Positions 1-7,225 are shown, counted from the stretch's first letter. The stretch is 64,000 nucleotides of DNA from an uncultured Rhodospirillaceae bacterium (GCA_945952105.1 CAMFGZ010000011.1:1-64000); one strand, 5' to 3'. Notes: generated from the sequence alone by a model not told the origin. Program-made: numbers and translations.

Positions 1-1
1 G

Positions 2-88
2 TCTCGACCGCTCGGGAATCCCCTTCGATTCACTCAAGCCATGAAACGCTCTAGTGTGGACCGCATCATTCAGACCGAAGCTCGCTAA
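2..88 (+). CDS. Possible 3' end of a gene cut by the window edge, unknown
   Basis: Frame 2 is open from the window edge to a TAA at 86-88, giving a C-terminal tail that ends in DRIIQTEAR. A rho-independent terminator starts 26 bases after the stop, which fits the end of a rightward transcript. Frame 3 is also open, to a TGA at 42-44, and has somewhat more G/C at its third positions, so the reading frame is not settled. No family can be recognised from so short a piece. Confidence 0.2.
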   Translation, partial: SRPLGNPLRFTQAMKRSSVDRIIQTEAR

Positions 89-113
89 ACAGGAAGTCCA
101 ACTAGAGAAGGCG

Positions 114-142
114 GGCCAGCCCTAACCGGCTGGCCTCGTTTT
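114..142 (+). terminator. Rho-independent terminator
   Basis: A perfect 8-bp stem (GGCCAGCC at 114-121, GGCTGGCC at 128-135) with a 6-base loop is followed by a T-rich run (TCGTTTT). It would end rightward transcription entering from the left edge. Its right half lies inside the ~56-bp repeat that recurs at 1331. Confidence 0.75.
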
Positions 143-181
143 CTGCCCGGACGCCAACTTACGGTCGTGACGCGCAGTCGT
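126..181. repeat. 56-bp direct repeat, copy A
   Basis: Aligned without gaps to 1331-1386, 49 of 56 positions are identical by eye. The best-conserved part is 151-181, with 29 of 31 identical around CTTACGGTCGTGACGC. The left part forms the 3' arm and T-run of the terminator at 114-142. The other copy also follows a terminator stem, so terminator and conserved tail seem to move or duplicate together. Confidence 0.75.
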
Positions 182-220
182 GGCTCTCACCGCGTTTACG
201 ACCTCATCACAACTCGGCTG

Positions 221-829
221 TCATGCCCAAGGGTTGTTCTTGGAGGATTTCTCTTCAAGCTCTCCCAGTTTTATCAGAAGCTCTGGGGCCACGGGATCGA
301 TGCTGCGAGCTTTTGCAAGAAGCACCTCCTTTTGCTTTTGCAAATCGAGCATTGCTTCTTCCAGCGTTGAAATCTTTGCGACGCGCACTTCATGCTCTGA
401 TCCGAGCCGCTTCAACTCTTCATTGGGAAGCGAAAGCTTTTCCCTCTTGAAGGTATACTGAAAATGAACACGCTGTGTGCTGCCGCCGATAGCATATGCA
501 GAAGACGAGACCATCTCCCATCCGAGACTGCCCATAAGGTCCAGCGTCGTCGAACTGAACCCGTCCATGTCAGTACTCGCAATGGCGTATTCGAACTTGC
601 GAGCCTGCTCAATCGAGTAGGCCTGGGTCCGTTCACCGATTAACTTCGGGAAGTTTTCAATCTCATTGGTCAAATCAGCAATCTGACTTTTGATCTCAGC
701 TTGCTGATTCGCAAGATTCCTATACGGATCCAACAATTCTTTCGCTAGTTCGGCCGTGATCTCTTGGGAACGCTGCAGTGCGGCAGCTTCTGCCTCGCGC
801 GTCTCTCTCGATTTACCAAACAACGCCAT
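221..829 (-). CDS. Hypothetical coiled-coil protein
   Basis: This 202-residue protein was not recognised. The N-terminal half (about residues 10-75) is charged and rich in E, A, L and Q, with a heptad-like pattern suggesting a coiled coil. A central segment (about 80-130) runs through LMGSLGWEMVSSSAY to a YTFKRE strand, which resembles the small beta-rich DUF4177-type fold where a WE motif precedes an FKR strand. A second helical segment follows (about 135-195). There is no signal peptide or membrane helix. It lies 23 bases downstream of the small membrane-protein gene at 853-1134 and is probably cotranscribed with it. Codon use is less GC-biased than in the chromosomal genes, as expected for island cargo. 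Confidence 0.7.
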   Translation of the reverse strand: MALFGKSRETREAEAAALQRSQEITAELAKELLDPYRNLANQQAEIKSQIADLTNEIENFPKLIGERTQAYSIEQARKFEYAIASTDMDGFSSTTLDLMGSLGWEMVSSSAYAIGGSTQRVHFQYTFKREKLSLPNEELKRLGSEHEVRVAKISTLEEAMLDLQKQKEVLLAKARSIDPVAPELLIKLGELEEKSSKNNPWA

Positions 830-852
830 TTTCGTGCCCTCAGGAGAAGCAT

Positions 853-1134
853 CTAGCGCTTAGTTGACTCTGATGAGGAACCCTCATCATCGGCATTTTT
901 GCGCTCATCAGAAGGAGCCTTGGTGCGAGCGAATTCGATTGCCTTCTGAGCGAGTCTAGCATTCTCTAGGTCACTCATTGCGGTAAGGTAGTCACTTGTA
1001 TTCCGCTCGGCTCTTCCGCGCTGCTCGCTTTCAACATTGCTAGCGAGAAATTTGAACACGAGATAAATCGGAATAAACAGAAGAAAAATGATAACGCCCG
1101 CAACTAGCGCGCCGTTAGAAACTGGAATTATCAT
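853..1134 (-). CDS. Small single-pass membrane protein, unknown
   Basis: This 93-residue protein has one strong hydrophobic segment near the N-terminus (about residues 8-32, ALVAGVIIFLLFIPIYLVFKF). A charged helical tail follows, rich in E, A and R, ending in a Ser/Glu/Asp-rich tract. The layout suggests an inner-membrane anchor with a cytoplasmic tail. It is the first gene of a likely two-gene unit with the coiled-coil protein downstream, so the two products may interact; that is inference. It has the island's lower GC content, and no family was recognised. Confidence 0.6.
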   Translation of the reverse strand: MIIPVSNGALVAGVIIFLLFIPIYLVFKFLASNVESEQRGRAERNTSDYLTAMSDLENARLAQKAIEFARTKAPSDERKNADDEGSSSESTKR

Positions 1135-1315
1135 GCCGAGCCCCGAGAGGTGCGCTTTTGCGAATGGCCGTTTCTGAGAATTGAGTTACTTTCTTGCCCA
1201 CTCCTAATCATTGCAGCGGGGCAAAACATTTGCAACCGCACCTTGGTGCCAAGGTCTGATGCCTGCCAGTCGAAGATTGCGAGTACAGACACCCTGTTAC
1301 GCCTGCGCAGCTGCA

Positions 1316-1349
1316 AGAGGCCGCTCAGTCCCGGCTGGTCTCTTTTTTT
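1316..1349 (+). terminator. Rho-independent terminator
   Basis: The stem AGAGGCC (1316-1322) pairs with GGTCTCT (1337-1343, one G-U pair) and is followed by a run of seven T. It is colinear with the terminator at 114-142. The bases differ between the two stems but pairing is kept in both, which argues that the hairpin is functional. No rightward gene is evident just upstream, so it may end antisense or read-through transcription, or be a remnant of a lost gene. Confidence 0.65.
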
Positions 1350-1386
1350 GACCAGACGCGAACTTACGGTCGTGACGCCCAGTCGT
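1331..1386. repeat. 56-bp direct repeat, copy B
   Basis: This is the gap-free match to 126-181. The two copies bracket the two-gene unit 221-1134 with a period of 1205 bases. Copy B ends 114 bases before the tRNA fragment. Confidence 0.75.
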
Positions 1387-1500
1387 TACACTGGTCACAG
1401 CTTGTCACAATCGGTCACAGTGAGCGTTGACAGCGCGCCCTCGGGAACCTCAAAATCCCCTTGTGATCGGCACTTGGGCCTCGGGATACTGAGGTTAAAT

Positions 1501-1549
1501 GGCCCTCCGAAGGCAGAGGTCGTGAGTTCGAATCTCGCCGGGTCCGCCA
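1501..1549 (+). mobile_element. Attachment-site remnant: 3' half of tRNA-Arg(CCG)
   Basis: The segment has the anticodon loop CTCCGAA (anticodon CCG), the 3' anticodon stem GGCAG, the variable loop, a T-arm with GTTCGAATC between GTGA and CTCGC, the 3' acceptor strand and an encoded CCA ending at 1549. No matching 5' acceptor strand or D-arm exists where the 5' half should be (about 1473-1500), and the 5' anticodon stem is imperfect. This is therefore not a complete tRNA gene. It is the usual signature left by an element integrated at the 3' end of a tRNA. Confidence 0.75.
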
Positions 1550-1785
1550 TTCGCATAGAATACGACTGCCGACATTCTCCCGACGCCCGGTGTGGGTGGC
1601 CGCGGCAGTAGCCAAAGCGGCCTCATCGCAATGCGTCCTGCTTTTCCCGTTACCGGCCACGATCCGGTCATCTGCCACATTGGTCGCGGGACGACCGTCG
1701 CCCGGGCGGGTGTGGCGGCGACGCTTGAGCGGGCCGGCACGCGACTGGTAACGTCCCGTCGCGCGCAGGACCGTCGAGGGGCTTC
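1550..1785. other. Intergenic stretch without a supported gene
   Basis: Between the tRNA fragment and the end of the thiolase gene I see no convincing gene. The open frames here are extensions of frames antisense to the thiolase gene. Composition is already GC-rich, so this is probably the first chromosomal DNA after the island. Confidence 0.5.
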
Positions 1786-3018
1786 TCAGATGCGCTCGAT
1801 GATGATCGCCGGCGCCATGCCGCCGGCAGCGCACATCGTGACGAGACCGAACTGCTTGTCCTGCCTCTCCAGCTCGTCGAGGACGGTGCCGATCAGGATG
1901 GCGCCGGTCGCGCCGATCGGATGGCCGAGCGCGATCGAGCCGCCGTTGACGTTGACCTTGTCGCGATCGAGATCGAGGTCGCGCACGAACTTCTCCGAGA
2001 CGACGGCGAAGGCCTCGTTGATTTCCCAGAGGTCGATGTCGCTCTTCTTGAGACCGGCCTTCTCCAGCACCTTCCGGGCCGCCGGCACCGGCGCATTGAG
2101 CATCAACTCTGGGCTGTCGCCCATGTTTGCCATGGCCACGACGCGGGCGCGCGGCTTGAGGCCGTGGGCTTTGGCGTAGTCGGGCGAGGCGAGCAGAACG
2201 GCGGCCGAGCCGTCGACCACGCCGGAGGAATTGCCGGCATGATGGACATGCTCGATCTCAAGGCCGGGATAGGCCTGCAGGATCAGCGAGCGATAGGTCA
2301 TGCCCTTGTCGTCGAGCGGGACATCGGCCATCGCCGCGAAGGCGGCCTTCAGGCTGGCCAGTCCCTCGCGGGTCGTCTGCGGACGCGGATATTCCTCGCG
2401 ATCGAGGGCGAGCGTGCCGTCCTCCTTGTACACGGGGATCAGGGACTTTGCGAAGCGGCCTTCAGCGATGGCGATTGCCGCGCGCTGCTGGCTGGTATAG
2501 CCCGCCTCGTCCAGCGCCTGGCGCGGGATCTTCTCCAGCGTGGCGATGGCGTCGGCGCAGATGCCCTGGTGCGTCTGGGGATGATGCAGGCGCAGGCGCA
2601 GATTGCCGTTGTCCATGACCGGCGGCCCGCTGCCGCGGCTGCGGTCCATGGACATCATCTCCGTGCCGCCGGCGACGACCAGGTCTTCCATGCCCGACTT
2701 GATGCAGGCAGCGGCGAGGCTCACGGCGCTGATGCCCGAACCGCAGAAACGGTCGATCGTGATGCCGCTCGCCTTGACGTCATAGCCGGCATCGAGGGCG
2801 GACATGCGACCGAGATCGCCGCTCTGCTTCGAGACCTGGGCAGCCGTCCCCCAGATTATGTCGCCGACTTCCTTCGTGTCGATCTTGTTGCGTTCGGCGA
2901 TCGCCTTGAGGACGGTCGCGCCAAGCTGTTGCGGATGAACTTCCCACAGCGCGCCCTTGCCCGCCTTGCCGACGCCGCGCGGTGTGCGGCAGGCGTCGAT
3001 GATCCATGCTTCGGTCAT
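1786..3018 (-). CDS. Acetyl-CoA acetyltransferase (thiolase family)
   Basis: This 410-residue thiolase catalyses CoA-dependent cleavage of 3-ketoacyl-CoA or the reverse condensation. The active-site residues are visible: nucleophilic Cys92 in DRFCGSGISA, the NEAFAV motif, His366 in GHPIGATGA and Cys396 in CAAGGMAPA near the C-terminus. The length is normal for the family. The ATG at 3018 is chosen over an upstream in-frame start because GGAC in AAAGGACGAAACA sits at Shine-Dalgarno distance and the protein then begins MTEAWIIDACRTPRG, as thiolases do. It follows the HSD17B10-like dehydrogenase gene by 25 bases, so the pair probably carries out the last two steps of a beta-oxidation-type route. 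The chain-length or branched-chain substrate cannot be read from the sequence. Confidence 0.93.
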   Translation of the reverse strand: MTEAWIIDACRTPRGVGKAGKGALWEVHPQQLGATVLKAIAERNKIDTKEVGDIIWGTAAQVSKQSGDLGRMSALDAGYDVKASGITIDRFCGSGISAVSLAAACIKSGMEDLVVAGGTEMMSMDRSRGSGPPVMDNGNLRLRLHHPQTHQGICADAIATLEKIPRQALDEAGYTSQQRAAIAIAEGRFAKSLIPVYKEDGTLALDREEYPRPQTTREGLASLKAAFAAMADVPLDDKGMTYRSLILQAYPGLEIEHVHHAGNSSGVVDGSAAVLLASPDYAKAHGLKPRARVVAMANMGDSPELMLNAPVPAARKVLEKAGLKKSDIDLWEINEAFAVVSEKFVRDLDLDRDKVNVNGGSIALGHPIGATGAILIGTVLDELERQDKQFGLVTMCAAGGMAPAIIIERI

Positions 3019-3043
3019 TGTTTCGTCCTTTCCCGGTTCCGGC

Positions 3044-3829
3044 TCAGCGCGGCGCCATGCGGATGGCGCCGTCGATGCGGACGTCCTCGCCATTGAAGTA
3101 GCCGCAGGTGATCATCGTATGGGCGACCTGCGCATATTCCTCGGGCCGTCCCAGACGCTTGGGGAACGGCACCGAGGCGGCGAGCGCCGCCTTGACGTTG
3201 TCCGGCGCCCGCGCGAGCAGCGGCGTGTCGAAGATGCCGGGCAGGATCGTGTTGCAGCGAATTCCGTCATTGGAGAGGTCGCGTGCCACGACCAGCGTGA
3301 TGCCGACGACGCCGGCTTTCGAGGCCGTATAGGCGACCTGGCCGATCTGGCCGTCCTCGGCCGCGACCGATGCGGTGTTGAGGATCACGCCGCGATCGCC
3401 GTCGGCCTGCGGGGCCAGCGTCAGCATGCCTGCGGCCGACTTGGTGATGCAGCGAAACGTGCCGATGAGGTTGACGTTGATGATGCGCTCGAAATTCTCG
3501 AGCGGATATTCCTTCGGCGCGCCCGTCGTGCGGTCGAGCGAGGCGGTCTTCTGGGCCCCGCCGCCGACACCGGCGCAGTTCACCAGGATGCGCTCCTGCC
3601 CGTTGGCCGCGCGCGCCTTCGCGAACCCGGCCTCGACCTCTTCGGTCGACGTCACGTTGACCTTGCAGAAGACGCCGCCGATCTCGCTGGCGAGCGCCTC
3701 GCCCTGTTCCGCGTTGAGGTCGAAGATCGCGACCTTCACGCCATGCGAGGCCAGCATGCGCGAGGTGGCGGCGCCGAGGCCGGACGCGCCGCCCGTGACG
3801 ACCGCGGCCACTGTCTTGTCGAGTTGCAT
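3044..3829 (-). CDS. 3-hydroxyacyl-CoA dehydrogenase, type II (SDR, HSD17B10-like)
   Basis: This 261-residue short-chain dehydrogenase has the cofactor motif TGGASGLG at 12-19, the NCAG motif at 84-87 and the triad Ser154, Tyr167 and Lys171 (YTASK). Long stretches match what I know of the type II 3-hydroxyacyl-CoA dehydrogenase/HSD17B10 family: GVILNTASVAA, the VPFPKRLG segment and a C-terminus ending in DGAIRM. It should oxidise 3-hydroxyacyl-CoA with NAD+. The start at 3829 has GGGGGAA just upstream; a longer open frame to 3919 has no support. The thiolase gene follows in the same direction, consistent with fatty-acid or branched-chain acyl-CoA breakdown. Confidence 0.88.
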   Translation of the reverse strand: MQLDKTVAAVVTGGASGLGAATSRMLASHGVKVAIFDLNAEQGEALASEIGGVFCKVNVTSTEEVEAGFAKARAANGQERILVNCAGVGGGAQKTASLDRTTGAPKEYPLENFERIINVNLIGTFRCITKSAAGMLTLAPQADGDRGVILNTASVAAEDGQIGQVAYTASKAGVVGITLVVARDLSNDGIRCNTILPGIFDTPLLARAPDNVKAALAASVPFPKRLGRPEEYAQVAHTMITCGYFNGEDVRIDGAIRMAPR

Positions 3830-3915
3830 GAGCGGTGTTCCCCCGAAACATGATGCCGTGAGTGGTTCGCCGGGAGTGTTAAAGCATCGCGACCGCGGTT
3901 GGCCAGAGGGGTGTC

Positions 3916-4128
3916 TCAAGCCCGCAAGCCGTGAAACCGCTGGTCGAACGCGGCGATGGCCGGCGGGCCCTCTTCCCAGGCGACGGTCGCGATCTCGGGC
4001 CTCGCGGGGGCACGGGCGATCCGGCCAAGTCGCCCCTGCCCCGGACGCGTCGGCGGCCTTTCGGCTTGTCTACATGCTGGTCCGGCTGCGAGGGCCTCGA
4101 CCGCGGCCGTCGTTGGCGCCGGAGCCAC
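3916..4128 (-). CDS. Short ORF after the lasso-like precursor, possible gene remnant
   Basis: This 70-codon frame overlaps the end of the precursor gene in another frame. Its last ~45 codons have G or C at most third positions, as real genes in this genome do, ending in IATVAWEEGPPAIAAFDQRFHGLRA. Its first ~20 codons do not. It may therefore be the 3' end of a truncated or frameshifted gene rather than a complete one. No family was recognised. It could also be chance, since long open frames are common in GC-rich DNA. Confidence 0.3.
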   Translation of the reverse strand: MAPAPTTAAVEALAAGPACRQAERPPTRPGQGRLGRIARAPARPEIATVAWEEGPPAIAAFDQRFHGLRA

Positions 4129-4246
4129 CGACCGAAAGAGTGAGATCCGTCAGTGTCCCCAGACGCTCGAGTACGGGCGTTACATACATTCGCTTGGCTG
4201 TCGCCGCTGGCTCGGGTGCGGCATCAGTCTCAAATGCGTCGCTCAT
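4070..4246 (-). CDS. Putative lasso-peptide-like RiPP precursor (orphan)
   Basis: This 58-residue peptide has the hallmark leader pattern of lasso precursors, with Tyr21, Pro24, Leu26 and Gly30 in YVTPVLERLG, then TLTDLTL with Thr36. The Tyr-to-Thr spacing of 15 residues is what I recall for known lasso leaders, where that Thr lies at position -2. On that reading the core is residues 38-58, beginning SVGGSGAND, with Asp at core position 9 as possible ring acceptor. The tail is Arg/Gly-rich. The ATG at 4246 has GAGG at good distance. No asparagine-synthetase-like cyclase, transglutaminase-like protease, RRE protein or exporter lies in the window, so maturation in trans or loss of the cluster is possible. 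The leader match is seen; function is inference. Confidence 0.6.
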   Translation of the reverse strand: MSDAFETDAAPEPAATAKRMYVTPVLERLGTLTDLTLSVGGSGANDGRGRGPRSRTSM

Positions 4247-4457
4247 GGCGTACCTCGCTAAACCTTGCCAAGGCCCTGGTGAGCCCGGTGGCTTGATTTT
4301 AGGGAAGATGGGCGCCGCTGTCCCGTCTCTCGAACAGCCCGACTGCATTGACTTATTGACATCCGCTGCCTGATGTAAGGCCTTCAAATGTGCAGGCCCC
4401 GCGGGATTTAGCCGGGTCGCCCCCTCCGGTCAGTCCAGCAGTCAGGGAATATCCCGC

Positions 4458-5087
4458 GTGTCTCCAACTTTCCTCAACGATTTCTTCTACGAGTTCGTCA
4501 CGCTCTTCGTGATCCTCGATCCCGTCGCCACGGTGCCCATCTTTCTCATGGTCACGGCCGGACTGGACCGCAAGCGCTCGCTCCTGGTGGCGGCCTATGC
4601 ACTGGGCATCGCCTTTCTGATCCTGCTTTTCTTCATCCTGGTCGGACGGCCGCTCCTGTCGGCGCTCCATATTCCGATGGCATCGTTCCAGCTTGCCGGT
4701 TCACTCGTCCTGCTGCTGTTCGGACTGAAGATGGTGCTGGGCAAAGTGACCGAGGACGCGCTGAGCATGCAGGAGGACTCGACGCCGCTTCAGCGCGCGG
4801 TCTTCCCGCTGGCCGTTCCCGGCATCGCGGGCGCCGGCGCGATCCTGACGGTCGTGCTGCTGACCGACAACAATGTGCGATCGATCGGCGAGCAGATCAC
4901 GACGACGGTGATCCTGGCGATCTGTCTTGGCCTGTTCTTCGTGCTTTACGCCGTCGCGGGATCGCTGTTCCGCCTGCTGGGCAAGCCCGGCATCGAGATC
5001 GTGAGCCGCGTGTTCGGCCTCATCCTGTCGAGCATCGCCGTCACGGGACTCGTCGTGGCCGTCAAGCTGAGCTTCGGCCTCGGCTGA
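4458..5087 (+). CDS. MarC family integral membrane protein
   Basis: This 209-residue protein has about six hydrophobic segments and the family features LFVILDPVATVPIF near the N-terminus and PLAVPGIAGAGAI in the middle (compare the PLAxPxxxGPG motif). The MarC family is conserved in proteobacteria; its transport role is not established, and the historical link to multiple antibiotic resistance is not supported for MarC itself. The GTG start at 4458 follows AGGGA at 9 bases. It is transcribed away from the lasso-like precursor, with a ~210-bp divergent gap, and runs convergently into the cyclase gene with only 2 bases between them. Confidence 0.9.
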   Translation: MSPTFLNDFFYEFVTLFVILDPVATVPIFLMVTAGLDRKRSLLVAAYALGIAFLILLFFILVGRPLLSALHIPMASFQLAGSLVLLLFGLKMVLGKVTEDALSMQEDSTPLQRAVFPLAVPGIAGAGAILTVVLLTDNNVRSIGEQITTTVILAICLGLFFVLYAVAGSLFRLLGKPGIEIVSRVFGLILSSIAVTGLVVAVKLSFGLG

Positions 5088-5089
5088 AG

Positions 5090-7216
5090 TCACAGTCTCA
5101 GGACCCAGGCCTCGACATTGCCCTTGCCTTTGACCTCGATCTCGCCGCGCGCCTCGAAGACGAACTGGTCCTTCAGCTTCTCGTAGACCGGGCGCGTCAC
5201 CTGCACCGAATCGGGGATGCCGCCCGATTCCATGCGGCTCGCCAGGTTCACCGTGTCGCCCCACAGATCGTAGATGTACTTGCTTTTGCCGATGACGCCG
5301 GCGACGACCGGCCCACTGTTGATGCCGACGCGCAGCTTCATCGACACGTTGTGTTCCATCGCGTGCTCGCGCGTGATGTGCACCATGCGGATCGCCATGC
5401 GCACCATGCGCTCGGCATGGTTGGGCACCGGCACCGGCAGGCCGCAGACCGCCATGTAGGCGTCGCCCACCGTCTTGATCTTCTCGATTCCCAGTTCCTG
5501 GGCGGCGACATCGAAGCGTGTGAACAGTCCGTTCAGCAAGGTGACGACGCTGGCCGGCGGCATCTCGGAGGAAAGCGCCGTGAAGCCGACCAGGTCGGCG
5601 AAGGCTACCGTGACCTCGGCGAAGCCGTCGGCGATGCCCTGTTCGCCACCGCGCAGGCGATTGGCGATCGGCGCCGGCAGCACATTGAGCAGCAACTCCT
5701 CGTTCTCGCGATTCTTGGTCGCGATCACGAGGTTTTTCTCGTTGAGGTCGTCGATCATGCCGTTGAAGGCGAGGCAGAGCTGTCCGACCTCGTCGCGCGA
5801 GCGCACCGGCACATGTGCTTCGTGATCGCCGGCGGCGAAGCGGCGCACGCCGGCGGTGAGATCGCGCAGCGGCCCGAGCAGCGAGCGAGACAGCCAGGCG
5901 CCGGTGACGATGACCACGAAGAAAGCGATCGCACCCACGATGATCAGGTCGCGCTCCAGGCGGTAGACCGGCGCGAAGGCCTCCGAACTGTCCATCTTGG
6001 CGACGAGAGCCCACTTCACGCCGGCAATGTGAACGGGTCCCCAGGAGGCGAGCGTGGGGAGACCGCGATAGCCCACGATCTCACCGACACCCTCGACGCC
6101 GCCGATTGCCGCGCGCGTCGCCGCCGTATCGGCGCGCTGGTGCAGGATGGGTGAGTTGAAGCGCTTGATGGCGGCGATGTCGGCATCGGAGGCACCGCCG
6201 GCCTTCAACTCGGAAAAATACCGGTCGCGATCTTCGAAGTAGTTGCGGCCGCTGGAGCGCACCAGGAAATCGGGGCCGACCAGATAAGCCTCGCCGGTGG
6301 CGCGGAAGCCCTCGTTGCGCCAGCGCCGGCCGCCGGTGACGATGCCGTCGATCTCGTTGATCGACAGTTCCGAGACCAGCACGCCCGTCACGACTCCCTG
6401 GTCGATGATCGGCGCGGCCATGAAGGCCGACGGCAGGCCATCCGACGGCAGGTAGGGCGAGAAATCCTCCAGGCAGGTCGCCGAAGGGTCGGGCGAACTG
6501 GCGCAGCGCGCTGCCGCTGCCGCCAGGTTGGACTGGCGATAGGGGCCGGCCCGCAGCGAGGTTGCGAAGTCGGCGTCCTTGTCGACCGTATAGATCACCC
6601 GGCCCGTGCTCGGGTCGACGATCATGAAGTCCTCGAAACCCACTGTCGCCGCCGCAGTCCGCATCAGAGGGTGATAGACCGCATGGATCCTGCTGTAGGC
6701 GCTGCCGTCACCGGCATCGTCGAGGAGATCGCGCCGCCCTGACGGATGCGGATTGCGGACGATGTACAGATCCTGCAGGAAATAGGATGCCGCACTGACC
6801 GGCAGGAATTCCGCCGCAGGAACATCCTTGGCCAGCAGCTTGCGCACCATCGGCAGGTACTGCTCATCGTACCAGCCGTGCACGACCTGCTTCACGTCGG
6901 CGGGCACGTCCTTGCCGTCGAGCTCATGGACGGCCTCGCGAAAACCGCGCGTGGCGTCGACGACCATCTTGGACGCCGCGAGCAGCCGCATCTCGCTTCG
7001 CACGGTGCGGAAATAGGACTCGACCTGATGCGCCTTGGTCTCGCGCGCGGCGGTCAGCTGGTCGAAGATCGCCCGTTCCAGCGCCTCGCGGGCCCGGACA
7101 TAGCCCAGGCCGCCGGTGATCAGGACGGCGACCGCGCCCAGCAGGAGCAGGATCGCGAAAAGCTTGGCCGCCAATCCCCAGCGTGTCGGCCGTGGCTCGG
7201 CGGCAGTCGCTTCCAT
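5090..7216 (-). CDS. Membrane adenylate cyclase: sensor domain, HAMP, class III catalytic domain
   Basis: This 708-residue protein should make cAMP in the cytoplasm under control of an extracytoplasmic sensor. A first membrane helix at about 16-40 is followed by a large periplasmic region (45-415) with Cache-like features, a second helix at about 424-445, a HAMP linker (about 447-500) and the catalytic domain (about 530-665). Metal ligands are Asp541 (FADLVGFT) and Asp585 (GDAYMAV). Lys581 and Asp650 (YDLWGDTVN) are the pair expected for adenine rather than guanine, and Asn657 and Arg661 are the transition-state residues. All key residues are present, so it should be active. It starts 9 bases after the RraA-family gene and may be cotranscribed with it. 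The ligand is unknown. Confidence 0.92.
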   Translation of the reverse strand: MEATAAEPRPTRWGLAAKLFAILLLLGAVAVLITGGLGYVRAREALERAIFDQLTAARETKAHQVESYFRTVRSEMRLLAASKMVVDATRGFREAVHELDGKDVPADVKQVVHGWYDEQYLPMVRKLLAKDVPAAEFLPVSAASYFLQDLYIVRNPHPSGRRDLLDDAGDGSAYSRIHAVYHPLMRTAAATVGFEDFMIVDPSTGRVIYTVDKDADFATSLRAGPYRQSNLAAAAARCASSPDPSATCLEDFSPYLPSDGLPSAFMAAPIIDQGVVTGVLVSELSINEIDGIVTGGRRWRNEGFRATGEAYLVGPDFLVRSSGRNYFEDRDRYFSELKAGGASDADIAAIKRFNSPILHQRADTAATRAAIGGVEGVGEIVGYRGLPTLASWGPVHIAGVKWALVAKMDSSEAFAPVYRLERDLIIVGAIAFFVVIVTGAWLSRSLLGPLRDLTAGVRRFAAGDHEAHVPVRSRDEVGQLCLAFNGMIDDLNEKNLVIATKNRENEELLLNVLPAPIANRLRGGEQGIADGFAEVTVAFADLVGFTALSSEMPPASVVTLLNGLFTRFDVAAQELGIEKIKTVGDAYMAVCGLPVPVPNHAERMVRMAIRMVHITREHAMEHNVSMKLRVGINSGPVVAGVIGKSKYIYDLWGDTVNLASRMESGGIPDSVQVTRPVYEKLKDQFVFEARGEIEVKGKGNVEAWVLRL

Positions 7217-7225
7217 GGCCGGGCG

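Larger units (their letters stand above)
1..1549. mobile_element. Right end of a putative tRNA-integrated genomic island
   Basis: The first ~1.5 kb is visibly richer in A/T than the rest of the window, and its two genes use codons unlike those beyond position 1786. It ends in a partial copy of a tRNA-Arg gene (1501-1549). Elements that integrate at the 3' end of a tRNA leave an intact tRNA at one boundary and a duplicated 3' fragment at the other. The fragment points rightward, so the intact tRNA and probably the integrase gene should lie left of the window. No integrase, transposase or phage structural gene is visible here. The island assignment is inference from the tRNA fragment plus the base composition. 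Confidence 0.6.

Noticed and set aside
111..181. Integron attC-like site at the 56-bp repeat
   Set aside because: No matched RYYYAAC and GTTRRRY core boxes; the hairpin is a normal terminator with a T-run.
1473..1549. A complete tRNA-Arg gene
   Set aside because: The 5' acceptor strand, D-arm and a matching 5' anticodon stem are missing where they should be; only the 3' half is present.
1415..1834. Open frames ending in GEIRTHDLCLRRA
   Set aside because: This peptide is the reverse translation of a tRNA 3' end, a common false gene.
1921..3096. Long plus-strand frame over the thiolase gene
   Set aside because: Antisense shadow with no family features; the thiolase has full active-site motifs.
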